Assembly (NCBI RefSeq): GCF_028372415.1
Contig: NC_092878.1
Location: 27,262,903 to 27,326,902 of the forward strand
Source of the DNA: Notamacropus eugenii
Lineage: Eukaryota; Chordata; Mammalia; Diprotodontia; Macropodidae
DNA: 64,000 bases
Reading direction: 5' to 3'
Shown here: positions 1-12,165 of the stretch, piece by piece
Numbering within the stretch: position 1 is the first letter of the stretch
How the letters are laid out: the number at the start of each line of letters is the position of its first letter
Program-made: the position numbers and the translations under genes
The notes under the pieces: model-generated
The model's input: the letters and a program-made list of their open reading frames with translations, nothing else
Databases searched by the model: none
Told to the model about the DNA's origin: nothing

Positions 1-1135
1 ACTAGGGGACACAAGAAGGCCATGGAAGATGTTGTCAAGGGGTTTTCAGATGAAGAAAAGAGTAGGAGAGAGCTTACCATATGTAGTCTTAATTTACTTA
101 GGAAACTAAAAAGGCCTCAGTTGAGAGAACTGGGGGGGGGGGGAGTGGGGGTGGCGGCAGTGGGGAGGGAGAGAGGGAGTAAGGAGATATGAGAAATCGA
201 AAGAAAAGAGAAAGGTTAGAATAGCTTCTTTGAGGAGAGTGAAATAAGAAATCATTTAGGGAGGAATGAGAGGATTGCTCTGTTGATGTGAGGGCCTAGT
301 TGAAACTGAATAACATGAATCTGTAGTGTATCTAGTTTGCATAATTGTGACTTCTGGCAGTTCCATCCGCCCATATATGATTACAAGTTAAGGCAGTAGA
401 TGATGGAAATAATCCAGAGCTGAAATTTGGCAAGGGATGAGCAGCCAATAGGTCAAGAGGCAAAGGTTTCTAAAGGAAAGGACAACATAGAGTTGAACTG
501 GTTATCTATAAGGGATGAGACTGGGGAAAGAGAAAGAGGAAAGTCAAGTCAGAGTTGAGGGTATTACCACTGAACTGAGACATAACACTGAAACCCTACG
601 ATGTGACTGAATTATCTGACTCAAGCCACACTAGGTCTGCGAGGATTAAAAAGAACAATGACCATAAACTCTTATTTTTAACACTAGAAGGATCAGGTGA
701 GTCAATTAATGCAAAAATTATTATAATTTTGGTTGGAAATAAAAATTTTCATCCTACTTTATTTACCTCATTGATAACAAAATATGTACTCCATCAACTG
801 ATGCAGCTTGGTTCTCTGAAATCTCAATCTTAAAACATTAAAGAAATGTTTGCGGAACTGAGTTGAAACTCTTAATCACCCTTTTGCAGAAAGGTGCTCT
901 GAAAAATGCTAAAAAAGAGTCCAAAATGGTTGCTGATCCTTGTATTAGGGACAAGGCTTTAACTAAGTTGTCTCGCAAATCAAATTTCCAAGAAAACTTT
1001 ATTTACCAAATGGAAGATAAATTCTTAAAAAAAAAAAAAGCTTTGAATAGATGGAAACTGTCTTGAGTTTGCTGATTGACTTAATCAGCAAAAAGAGGAC
1101 AACAGACCAGTAGAGTACTGAGAAATCAAGCTTAC
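1..1135. other. INO80 intron downstream of last exon in window
   Basis: No exon is seen here; the next INO80 coding block (expected to begin LAHQCM) was looked for on the minus strand and is absent, so it lies outside the window. The stretch is purine-rich, with a G tract at 131-142 followed by more short G runs. I recognise no repeat family in it. Confidence 0.6.
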
Positions 1136-4100
1136 CTTTCGACTATTGGTGAGAAACAGGTTACGGGCGGAAGCTTTCTGCTTGTTGGCCTAAAAATTAA
1201 ACAAAGAACACATCACTTAGGATCAACGTCTTTACAGATAATATATTCTGGCAATGAAGTTATTATCTGATTTAAAAAATTATCCTGCAAACCCAAGTGA
1301 AGCAGCTAATTCCCAGCAAAAGGCTACTTGTTAAAACTGATACAAAGCTGCAAGGTCAGGATCATACCTGAAGCTGTTAGTAAACACTAAGCTACCATCA
1401 AGAAAAGAGAGAAAGGCCAAAATTTTAGCTTTTTTATAAAGTCGTAGGTATGTCTGTGGAAAGAATCTAAGTTATGGTATATGCAGAGCCTGAAAAAGGA
1501 AAAAAGCCCACCATCTTGATTACTCCTCCCTTTATCCTCAAGTCCTATTTGTGCCTTTTTTCTAATCTTGATCAGAACACGTTGTCTTCAGTGTAAGGGA
1601 TATGTGGGGACAAACTTGCTACAAGCACTCATTCAGTGCTGCCTTGAATTTCTAGTCTGTGCCTGCCATCATGCAGCTTCAATTACCCACGTCTAAAGTC
1701 TGACAGGCAGAGATAGTTTGATGATGATGATGAGCCAATAACATGGCTTGGAAGTTTGGCACCCCTTTCCTACCCTTGTCCTAAAGTTCTGAGGCTTCAC
1801 CTCCTATTGGAGACCACCACAAACATTCCCCCTCAGTTGAGAAGTCTTACCAGTCTCCTAATAAAGTTTAATTTCATATAGAGCATGCATATGGTATGGA
1901 AGAAACAAAAGAAAAAGAAAATGGTTGAATGGCACACATTAAGTCACTGTGCAGCTGTCCCCACATACCCAGAAATGCTAGAACAGAATCCAAGCTGGAG
2001 TCCCTTAAGGGCTACTCTCACCTCCTGTTTGTGAAGGGATTTTGGCTTCTTTTAAAATGCCGACTATTTCTTCTCAAAATACTATAATGTCCCTCTCTCA
2101 AGCTGAAAAGGATGCACGATCCACTTTCAAAGGATTACTCAACATCACTGTTTTAATTGTTAATACTCTTCTATCCTGCTTTGTTATTAATCAAGAACAT
2201 CAAATTATTTTCAAGTTCTCTACAAATTCACCACCTGGCTCTCTCCCTATTCCTTTGATATTACCAAGTGTCAAGATGTTGTCAAATCTCTATTTTCCCG
2301 AGGTGTCTACATGTAGTCAATATACTGCATAAGTCTTTCTTGGTGAAGTTTCCCTCCCATTACAGAAAAGGGAACAACACATGAGAGTAAATACTGAATC
2401 TCTTCAGATCCAAACCTAGAAGAGAGAGTTGATAATCCTTTCACAATTTTCTTAATCCAAAAAGCAAAATTTCCCCTTCCTAGTGAGAAAATCTAACTTT
2501 CCTGCTGGGCAGCTAGGTGGTGCAGTAGATAGAGCACCAGTGCAGGAGTCAGGAGGACCTGAATTCAAATCTCACCTCAGACACTTGACACTCACTAGCT
2601 GTGTGACCTTGGGCAAGTCACTTAACCTCAACTGCCTCAGGCTGGGTCATCTCCAGTCATCCTGATGAATATCTGGTCACTGGGTTCAGATGACTCTGGA
2701 GGAGAAGTGAGGCTGGTGACCTGCTCAGCCCTCCCTCACTCAAAACAAAGTCAAGTGCAAGTCATGTCATCATTTCTCTCATGGCATGGTCTTCTTTGGC
2801 AAGGAAGGATGAACATACATACATACGTACAACTTTCTTGCCTCTTTCTGCTGTACCCACACTGACTTAACATCCCCTCACTTGTCTCCTCACCTCATGT
2901 GCAGGAGATTAGAACTACTCACCTTTGGTAATTCCTTTTTCACAATACTAAGCCACACTTTCCGACGACGGGCATTAAGCTGCTCAATGGACAAGTGCTT
3001 CTTCTTAGAGCCAGGGAGAGGAGCATCATGGGAGAACTTGGCAAAGACTTTGGTCTGGTGATGGTGGCGCCGTGGAGATTCCTCAGAAGAAAGTTCTTCA
3101 TCCCGCCGTCTCTTTTTCTTCACTTTTTTCAACTTGGCTACAAAGGGGACACAATGTCACAAGACTATGAGTTTTTTTTTCCCTCTCAATTATACACAGG
3201 TGAGATCCAAAGCATTACTTTTCCATCTCAGGGAGGTATCAAGGTTTTTTCCCAACTGTGACTAATACTTATGTTCATACTCAAACTCATGGTCATTCCA
3301 AGAGGAAGAACTTAATAACATGGAAAATAAAAATTCATCTGCCTTCTGCTTACATGAAAAAAAAGAGACTACATACTATAGAACTAGGAATTCTCCAAGA
3401 TACATACTAAAAAAGGAAGCTTGAGGAATATTAGTTTCAAATGACAGTCATCAGGAAAGAGAATTTATTCCAACCTGGTGGGAACATCAAGTGAATGACA
3501 GGAATTGACAGACAAAAGAGAAAAAAAAAGATCTGACTGGCAACAAACCAAAACTTCAGCTGAAACACTTAAGGGTTAGAAACAAAAGTATGGGTAGTAG
3601 AAAAGGATGAGAAAAGCAAAGAGATAAACAAGAGGGATGTGGAAAAGAATAAAAAAGAGATGTCTGAAAATAGCCTTCATAATTAGAGTTCAGACTTTTA
3701 GTGAAATGAAATCTGCTTCACACACACAGATAGTTCATAACCTTCTCTTCCTGCTTCCTCCCAGATTTCCAGCTGTTAAAGAGTTCAATTAAGAAAGGAA
3801 ACCACATTTCCTGGCAAACATACAACTACCACACTCCCAATGAGGACCATCAGAAGGTGATGTCGTGTGAATCATCCCAGAGCAGCAGTGATAACTCACC
3901 CCCAAAACTGCTCTTCACTCTGCACACTTCTTCCTCTCACTACCCATTATCAACATTTACAAAGTACAACAAAAGGTAAGGAATGCTAATAAGGGAACTG
4001 CTCTAAACAATGGGCTCAATGTTCTGGACTCTGCCCTCAAAGTAAAATAGTAAAATATTTGCCCACTTGGAACCAACTTTTTTTTTTTCATTTTTGGTAT

Positions 4101-7100
4101 TTTCTTATACAATTGAAAAGCATGGAAACTCTCATTTTAATACTTCAAGAATACACGACTTCATCCCCCTTCCACTAACATATATCACAACTGCTGCAAG
4201 CCTGTAGGTGACGCAGTCACTCACTGGGACCAGTCTTCTCTTAGGGCCTACAATAGCGTTTGGAAGAAAGGCACAGAATTTGTCACCCAAACCCCACCTG
4301 AATGCTTCCCAGATGGGCAGAAGCTACTGTAGAAATATATGCCTTGTTGAGCACAGTCTTAGAGTCCAGGAATCTCCATTACAAATGAGGACCCAGAGTG
4401 GGACCTCATAACACAAAAAACATATAAAATAACAGAATATAAAGCTGATAACCCAGATTAAATAGATCTGAACTGTTTACAATTTGACTTAAAATCTATA
4501 AACACACACAACTACTGTAATGTTAATTCTCTAACCTTGATTTTCATCACTTCATTTAAGACTTTTCATTATTTCTTTGCATTCTTTATATTTACCATTT
4601 CATGACACAATAGTTATCACTATACAGTTATGACTTCCACATCACAACTTTCCCCATCACAGTTTCAACATATGGCAGGCTGACATAAAAAATTAAATGA
4701 GAATGTTTTGATTTTTGCTGATGCCACAGACAATTCATGAAGGCCAACAGACAACACAGAAAAAGTTTAGAAATTCAGAAATACATATGTAGTATTGTAT
4801 AATATCAAGATATTTTATCTTTTAATGTCACAATACTTCAATTTTTTTTCTCTGGTACTAAGGGAGGGCCAAAAAATTTTATGTAGGTTTTCCAAATGGC
4901 AGGGGCACTGCGACCTTAGCCCCTACAATGTGTAAGAAAGGATAGCTGTACAGTTCTGATATACTACAATTTACTCAGCTCTTTCTCAATTGTTGGACAT
5001 ACAGGTTTTTTAATATTATAATATAAAATAACTACTCATATTCCGTAAACCACTCACAGAGAAGACTAAAAGATAATATGTGACATTTTCAATACATTTA
5101 TGATGTTTCAAGCTGAACTAAACCACAGAACAAGATTAGCAAGCCAAACACAAAGCGGTTTACCAAGGCTAGAATAACCGATATGCTTCAAAGGGTAGAG
5201 TGTGGACTAACTAAACTAAACTTGTGGAAAGGGCAAGTATTCAGTTTAATTTTCTTCCCCAAGGTCCTGAAGCTAAGAGTACAGGATGAAAATAGAAAAA
5301 TCAGTATGAATACTTGCCTTTCAGTTTCTTTTCCTCTTTGAATTTCTTTTTCTTGGGCCCAAGTACATGACGCTGCTGCTCATAAAAAGGGTCATATGTG
5401 GAAAGTAGCCCTGCACTATAGTACTGGTACTGTTGCAACTGAAAAGAGACAGTGAAATAGATTCAGCTGTTGCCTCAACACAATTAAACCTTTTAGTTAA
5501 AAAAGCTAAAAGTACATACTTTTCAACGCAGAACACTTATCAAAAGTAATGCTCAGTATCTTAAAGACAACTGTCTTCTACTGTTGTTTGGAGTAATTCA
5601 ATTACACCATAATTTACATTAATATGAAGAAAGAAGGTAAGTTTACAGCAGAATGCTAGAAACAGTCTAGGACAGGAATAGTCTTATTGCCACGAGATCA
5701 GAATCAGAAATGTTTGGCTCAGTTCTGGTGCTTCAGTGTGAGAACTGTAGCTTATTTCTTTTTTTTTAAACATCTCTTCTTCCTTAGTATCTTAATTAGT
5801 TAAGGGACCCGCTTGTCTTTTTGAGTCGCCATATTTTCCGGAAACACCGGACCCAGAACATGGAAAAGACCCTGAAAATGACAAGGATGAAGCAATTCCC
5901 ACTCCCCACCTCCAGAAGACATTATTTGTCGTTGGCATCCTCACCTGGACTCCTTGTGTGTCCTTGGCAGGCAAGACAGGCACCAGACAGTCTACACTAG
6001 GCTTGTGCAACTGGGACCCTTGTAGATAAGGAGACCATCATATCTTCATGGTCTAGCACTTCCCAAGGGAAACAAATATGGCTTTTGCCTCACCTTGCCC
6101 CTCCCCTTTGGGAAGGGCTTTAGCCTTTTCCCACCTTGTCTCCTGTGCCACTCCCCTTTGGGTGGAGATTTTGGTATCTCCTCCTTCTTCTGTCAGGCTG
6201 TCATAAATATGCAAATTCCTGTATGAATTGTGAAGTCTTTGGGTTCCACTTGTTCTCTTGTAATAAAACTAGTTTTCTCCTAAAGTTTGGTGAAGTGATT
6301 TTGCCTTTTGAAAGGAGCAAAGTTCCATTTGCAGAAAATGAGACAAGTTTCTACCATGCTGGCAATCCCAACTTAAGCCTCTGCGTTTCCATTTGGTTCT
6401 AATGAGCCCTGGCCATCTTAAGTTCTCACTGCCTATAACTCCTCATTTCCTGTTTATCTTCACATCTCTGTCTCTTACTAGTATAAGTGTTCTTTTAATA
6501 AGAGCACACGCTGCCATCATATCATCATATCATTGCTCCTAACCTAGAGATATTAGAGATATTAATATTCTTAATAACTTAAGAACAGCTGAGCATTAAA
6601 CTTTACTAACCACATGCTTCTACAGAATCTCCATAATAGGAAATCACTAATTTTGTCTTACTTGTTATAGTGCAGAAATATTCCTTTAATTCATGAAGAG
6701 GATATGTCAAATGCAACTGAGCAATTTGCTTTTGTGTTTTTTTCAAATCCTAATAAGCCACCCATGGTCAAAGATTCAGACCTAAGAGTAACAAAGCTAA
6801 TTTGTCACAAGATATCTTTTTTATTTAGCAAATAATCAATCAGGAAAACTTTTTATTTCAAAAATTAAGAGTCACAGCGCTGATATTCTGGTGAAAATCT
6901 AACTCTCAAAAATTACTTTGGAAGTAGCATTTTGCAAAAGAAATAGTCAAAGCTTGAAGCACAGTGAATAGATAAAACATTCTAATACCTCTCTAATTCC
7001 TTTGCAGACTTCAATGGGTTTTTCAGTGTTCTCTGAATCTTCTGATGGAATTAACTCTTAAGAGTGATTCTGAGTATACTGTTCAGGCCTCCATCTCTGT

Positions 7101-10100
7101 GTTGCTGCTGAAGATGTATTAAACTAATTCTAATAAAAGTAAAAAATGTGACCCAGAGTACTAGTACCTTATTCAGATGAGATGCTTCACAGCTGGCAAA
7201 CATACGAAGGAAAAAGCAACATCCTGAAGGATGGTAACATACTTTATGAGCTAAAATGCTGGAAGTTTTGCGTTTTTTTTAAAAAATCATTTTAAAATCC
7301 TCAAATAATATATTTTCATATACAAAGTACAATCTAGAGCGCAGGCTGCTTGACAGAGCGAAGGATTCTACTTCAGTCTCACCTCCTTGTCCTTGCTGTA
7401 CTTATTCTGATGTAGTTTCTTGTATTTGTGCAACCTCAGCATGTTATGGAGCTCCTCTCTGGTGAGGCTGATTTCATCGTCCCCATCTTCTTCACTTGGA
7501 GAATCAGTGTCACTGGACTCATCACTTAGCAAAATGCCCTGAGATAGGAGAGGAGCATATGACTTGGAATGGGAAGTACTTACATATGGATGTAACTCCA
7601 AAACTTTATAATTCTCCTAAAGAGCAGGAAACGTTAGGTGTTTCTGTATCCCTGGGGCAAATCCCAGAGACCTGCACATAGTAGACACTTAATAAACAAG
7701 CATATGTGGATTTGAATTGAAGATTTCATGGCAATGACCTGTACATCATTCCAGTTTTCCTGAAAAAGGAAAGCCTTTCATAAGCTGGCCCCAAACTATC
7801 TTTCCAGCACCATAAACACACATGCTCTACTATCCAGCTAAACTAGTTAGCCTGCTGTCCCTCACACATAACACAATCCGTGGCTCAGTGTCTTTGAATG
7901 GGTAACCCCACATGCCTAGAATTCACTTTCTCCTAACCCCCATCTCTTAAGAACCCTTAGCTTCCTTCAAAGTTCAGCTCAAGTGCCACTTCTGTATGAA
8001 GCTTCTCTTTATACCTTCAGCTACCTTCCATCATCAAATAATCCTGCGTTTACTTTGTATGTAATTTTATATACGTATACGTTAGCTCCTCTGAACAATT
8101 GTAAAGTCCTTGACAGAAGGGACAATTGCATTTTTGTCTTAGGGTCTCCAGCACCTGGCACAATGCCAGGGACATAGTGGATGAATAAATGCTTGTTGAA
8201 TGATAGCTTACCAAGTCAGGAAATAAATTTTATCAAGTCTTTTTACTGTACTGTGAATTGATCCAGCCATTCTAAGAAGCAATTTGTAACTATGTAATAA
8301 CATTATGTTATTATGCCATAAGAAACGATAAAAAGGAATAGTTTTAAAGGAACCTGGGAAGACTCATATGAACTGATACAGAGCGAAGTGAGCAGAATTA
8401 AGAGAATAACGTATACAATAAAGAAAATAGAAAAACAACTCTGAAAGACTTCAGAATTCTGATTAACGAAATGAACAACCATGACTCTATAAGACTGATG
8501 AAGAAGCATGCTAGCCACTTTTCACACAGATGCAGTGTAAAATGAAACAGCTTTTTGGGTCTGGTTAATGACAATTTGTTTTCCTTAACTATACATATTC
8601 CTTTACAAGTGTCTTGTTTTTCAAAGAGCAAGAGAAGGGGAGAAGTGAAGAGATGGATGACGTTTCCTCCCCTCCCAAAAGAGTAAGGAACAGAAAGCAG
8701 GAAGAAAATAGAAAGCAAGAGAGCTTAGAGAAATAGGTTTAATTTAATTTTAATATATAGGTTTAATTTGTTGTATACTTTCAAAAGCAAGCTCTATGTA
8801 ATAGAAATTCAGTTTCATTTACAATCCTCTCCTTTCTGTTCTATAACATATATGGAAATGCCAATTTTATTTGGTGTTTCTTAAATTTAGTGGGGAAAAA
8901 AGGAAAAACAAAAAGCATGATAATTAAGCTTCAAGGTAATAGGACACTGAAAAAAAACAAAGCCAAAATCTACCACTTTAACAAAAAGAAAAGAGTAATG
9001 AATAAGGAAACAAGCCATGAGGCAACGTGTGCTCACTAATACAGAAATGCCTGTTATCTCCAAGAAGCTACAGAATTTGATTAGTGAGGATAGTGTTATA
9101 TGTTTAGTAGCAGACACTTTATAAGGGCACTGGGAAAATAAATGAAAACTGTACAACTCTGTTCTGTTATGTATATGGGAATACTAATTTTATTTGGAAT
9201 TTGTCAAGCTCACATAAAAATAACTAAGGAAGGAAGGGCAGTGTGATACAGAGGGCAGGCAGGGCGCCTGGAATCAAGAGCTGTGACTTTGCTAAGTTCC
9301 ATGCCCTGTCTAGCCCAATTTCCTCATTTGCAGAATGGAAGGAGTTGGACTCAATGACCTCTACAATCCCTGCCAGCTCTAAGTCTTATGAACCATGAGC
9401 CTATTAATATACATCAAAGGGTGACAAACTCTTGAGAGGGAAGGCATTACATGAAATCAAGAAATGACCATCACAAGTAATGACAAATCAGTTCAATCTG
9501 GCCAGTGGAAGGTAATCACTGCTCAGTGACCACAGGAAAAATTGACCAGTATTTTTTAAACTCCCATTATACCTTCTTCCCAAATCTAATGCTTGGCTTA
9601 AAGAAAACCTTATCTTGGAAAAGTAACCCAACTGAGCAGATTCCATCTCTTATGACTTTAAATTCTTTTTTTTAATAGTCAAAATGAATTATTCTGATTT
9701 GTAAATGCTGCTTCCCTACCTTCAGCCACTTTCTGCTTTTCTTCAACTTAGAGAAGTTGTATAAATTTCCTTTCTCAGACTTTGGCTCTGTGTAAAGAAA
9801 CACAAAGAGCAAGAGAATGAAATAACAGATGGACTTACAAAGAAAGTTCTATACCCAAGAAGCACATTAAGCCACAGACTGACCTGACTGCAGGACTCCA
9901 TTCAGGGAGTATGTGTTTAACATTCCAGAATTGCTCGCTCCAGAGGTTTCTCCAAGCAAAGAGTTTGGGGGTTCTTCTTTAACTTGTATCAAGGGATCCC
10001 CAGATTGAGGCAACAAAGGGTTATCATCCAGTCCATCTTCACTGTCATCACTGTTAAGAAGATGAAGAATGCGGAGTCCACAATCAGAGCTGGGAAATGT

Positions 10101-12122
10101 TAATAATTAGATACTAACAGGGCAAACCACTGGCCAGTCCACATATAATTTCCCCACATGGTGAATTCCTTTAAATTCAGTTGACTGGTATTTTATTTAA
10201 TAATAAGATAGGGACTGGACCTGTAATTTCATTGGTACACTGAATTCTTGGGTGAAGAAGCTCCTTCTCCTAATGCAGATGAGCATCTTCTTTCAGCTTG
10301 GAGTCCTACTTGCCTAGAGACTGAGTGATTTACTAAGATGTGTTAGAGGCAGAACTAGAATCTAGATCTTCTTGGCTTCAAGGCTAGCTCTCTATCTATT
10401 ATATCTTAATATTTTACACATCAAAAAGTAGCAATTTTATCATATGTAATGCCAAAAATCAATACACTAGGTAAGAAACAAGATGATATGTTAATACTGC
10501 TGTGTCCTTTAAGAAGGAAGCTGAGCAGAAGTCAAGAAGTTAAATGAAGTTACAAGTACAGAAAAGGTCTGCAATGGAACACTCTGCTGCCATCCAACCA
10601 ATTGCGCAGGATCTCTAAAGGATGGTCAAAACAATGGCTTTTCAGCTTCAATTAGCATACAAAAATGCTTCCTTCAGACATGTTGTTTTTCAGTCGCACA
10701 TTCACTTTAAAAATCCTACTACATCTTAGAGGTGCTTGAGGTTCAAAACAAAATTTATGTATTTTAAAACACAACTGATAAAACCACAGTTTGAAAGAAA
10801 ACTTAGACACAACAGCAAACCATCCTACTAAATTAGATTAGCATACCTAGAGATATTCCTGTTGAAGATGGCTGATGTCTGTCGCAAGAACTGGTCCAAT
10901 CGCAGGGCCCTCTCCAGGTACTGAAGATAGAGGGGCTTCGCCAGCTCTGGGCAGCCGCCATCATCCCCGGCACCCAGCTCCGAGGCCATAGAACAAATCT
11001 CTCCTCATGCACAGAGATCTCTGATTGCACAGCTGTAAAATGAAGCTAATGAGTAAAAAGACAAATATTCCAACTAAACAATTACTCCTTTTCTTTCCAC
11101 ATTCACATCACTCGCACTTGTCAGGTGCTGATGTTTCCCCTTGTGATACAGGCACACCTCATTTTATTGTGCTTTGCAGATAGTTCATTTTTCACAAACT
11201 GAAGATCTGTGGCAACACTGTGTTAAGCAAGTCTACTGGCATCACTTTTTGAACAGCATGTGCTCACACTGTGGTCATTCTCACAATATTTCAAACTTCT
11301 CATTATTATATCTGTTATAGCGATCTGTGATCTTTAATGTTTCTATTGTCATTGTTTTGAGACACCAAGAACTGGGTGCATATGAGACGGGGAGCTTAAT
11401 GGATAAATGCTGAGTGTACTCTGACTGTTCTCCCCATTGAGCAGTTCTCTCTCACACCGTCTCCTCAGGACTCTATAATTCCCGGCAACACAACAATACT
11501 GAAATTAAGCCAATTAATAGCCCTACAGTGGCCTGAGTATTCAGGTGAAAGGAAGTCTCCCCCTTCCCATCTCTCATACCTGACCCATTTTTTCCATTCC
11601 TTTAGCACTTAGGTTGAGGCCAAGGGTGGAGAACCTGCAGCCTCAAGGCTACATGTGGCCTTCTAGGTCTTTGGTTGCAACCTTTTGATTAAGTCCAAGT
11701 TTTACAGAACAAATTCTTTTATTAAGGGGATTTATTCTATGAACTTTGGATTCAGTCAAAGGTCTTCACTTAAGGATTTAGAGGGGCACATGTGGCCTTG
11801 AGGTTGCAGGTACCCCACCCCTGGTTTAGGCTCTCATTACCTCTTTGCATAGCTTATTGCAAAAGCATCCTAAATGTTCTACCTGCATCAAGTCTCTTAT
11901 TATTCCAATGTATCCTACACATTGCTGCCAAAACATTTTTTTCTTAGGTAAATATTTGACTACATCACTGCCTTAATTAATTCCAGTGTATTCCTTTTAT
12001 CCCCAGGATCAAACATAAATTTCTCTGCTTAACTTTAAAAAACCTTCCAAACCTAACTTTCCATTGTATAATTACTTCTCCTTCCTTACTCTGTGATCCA
12101 GCCAAACTGATCTTCTCTCTAG

Positions 12123-12165
<43 letters not shown>

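Noticed and set aside
2507..2640. tRNA gene suggested by A-box and B-box-like sequences
   Set aside because: These belong to tRNA-derived SINE heads; no cloverleaf or discriminator end is present, and the same text recurs at 16.6, 38.2 and 48.5 kb.
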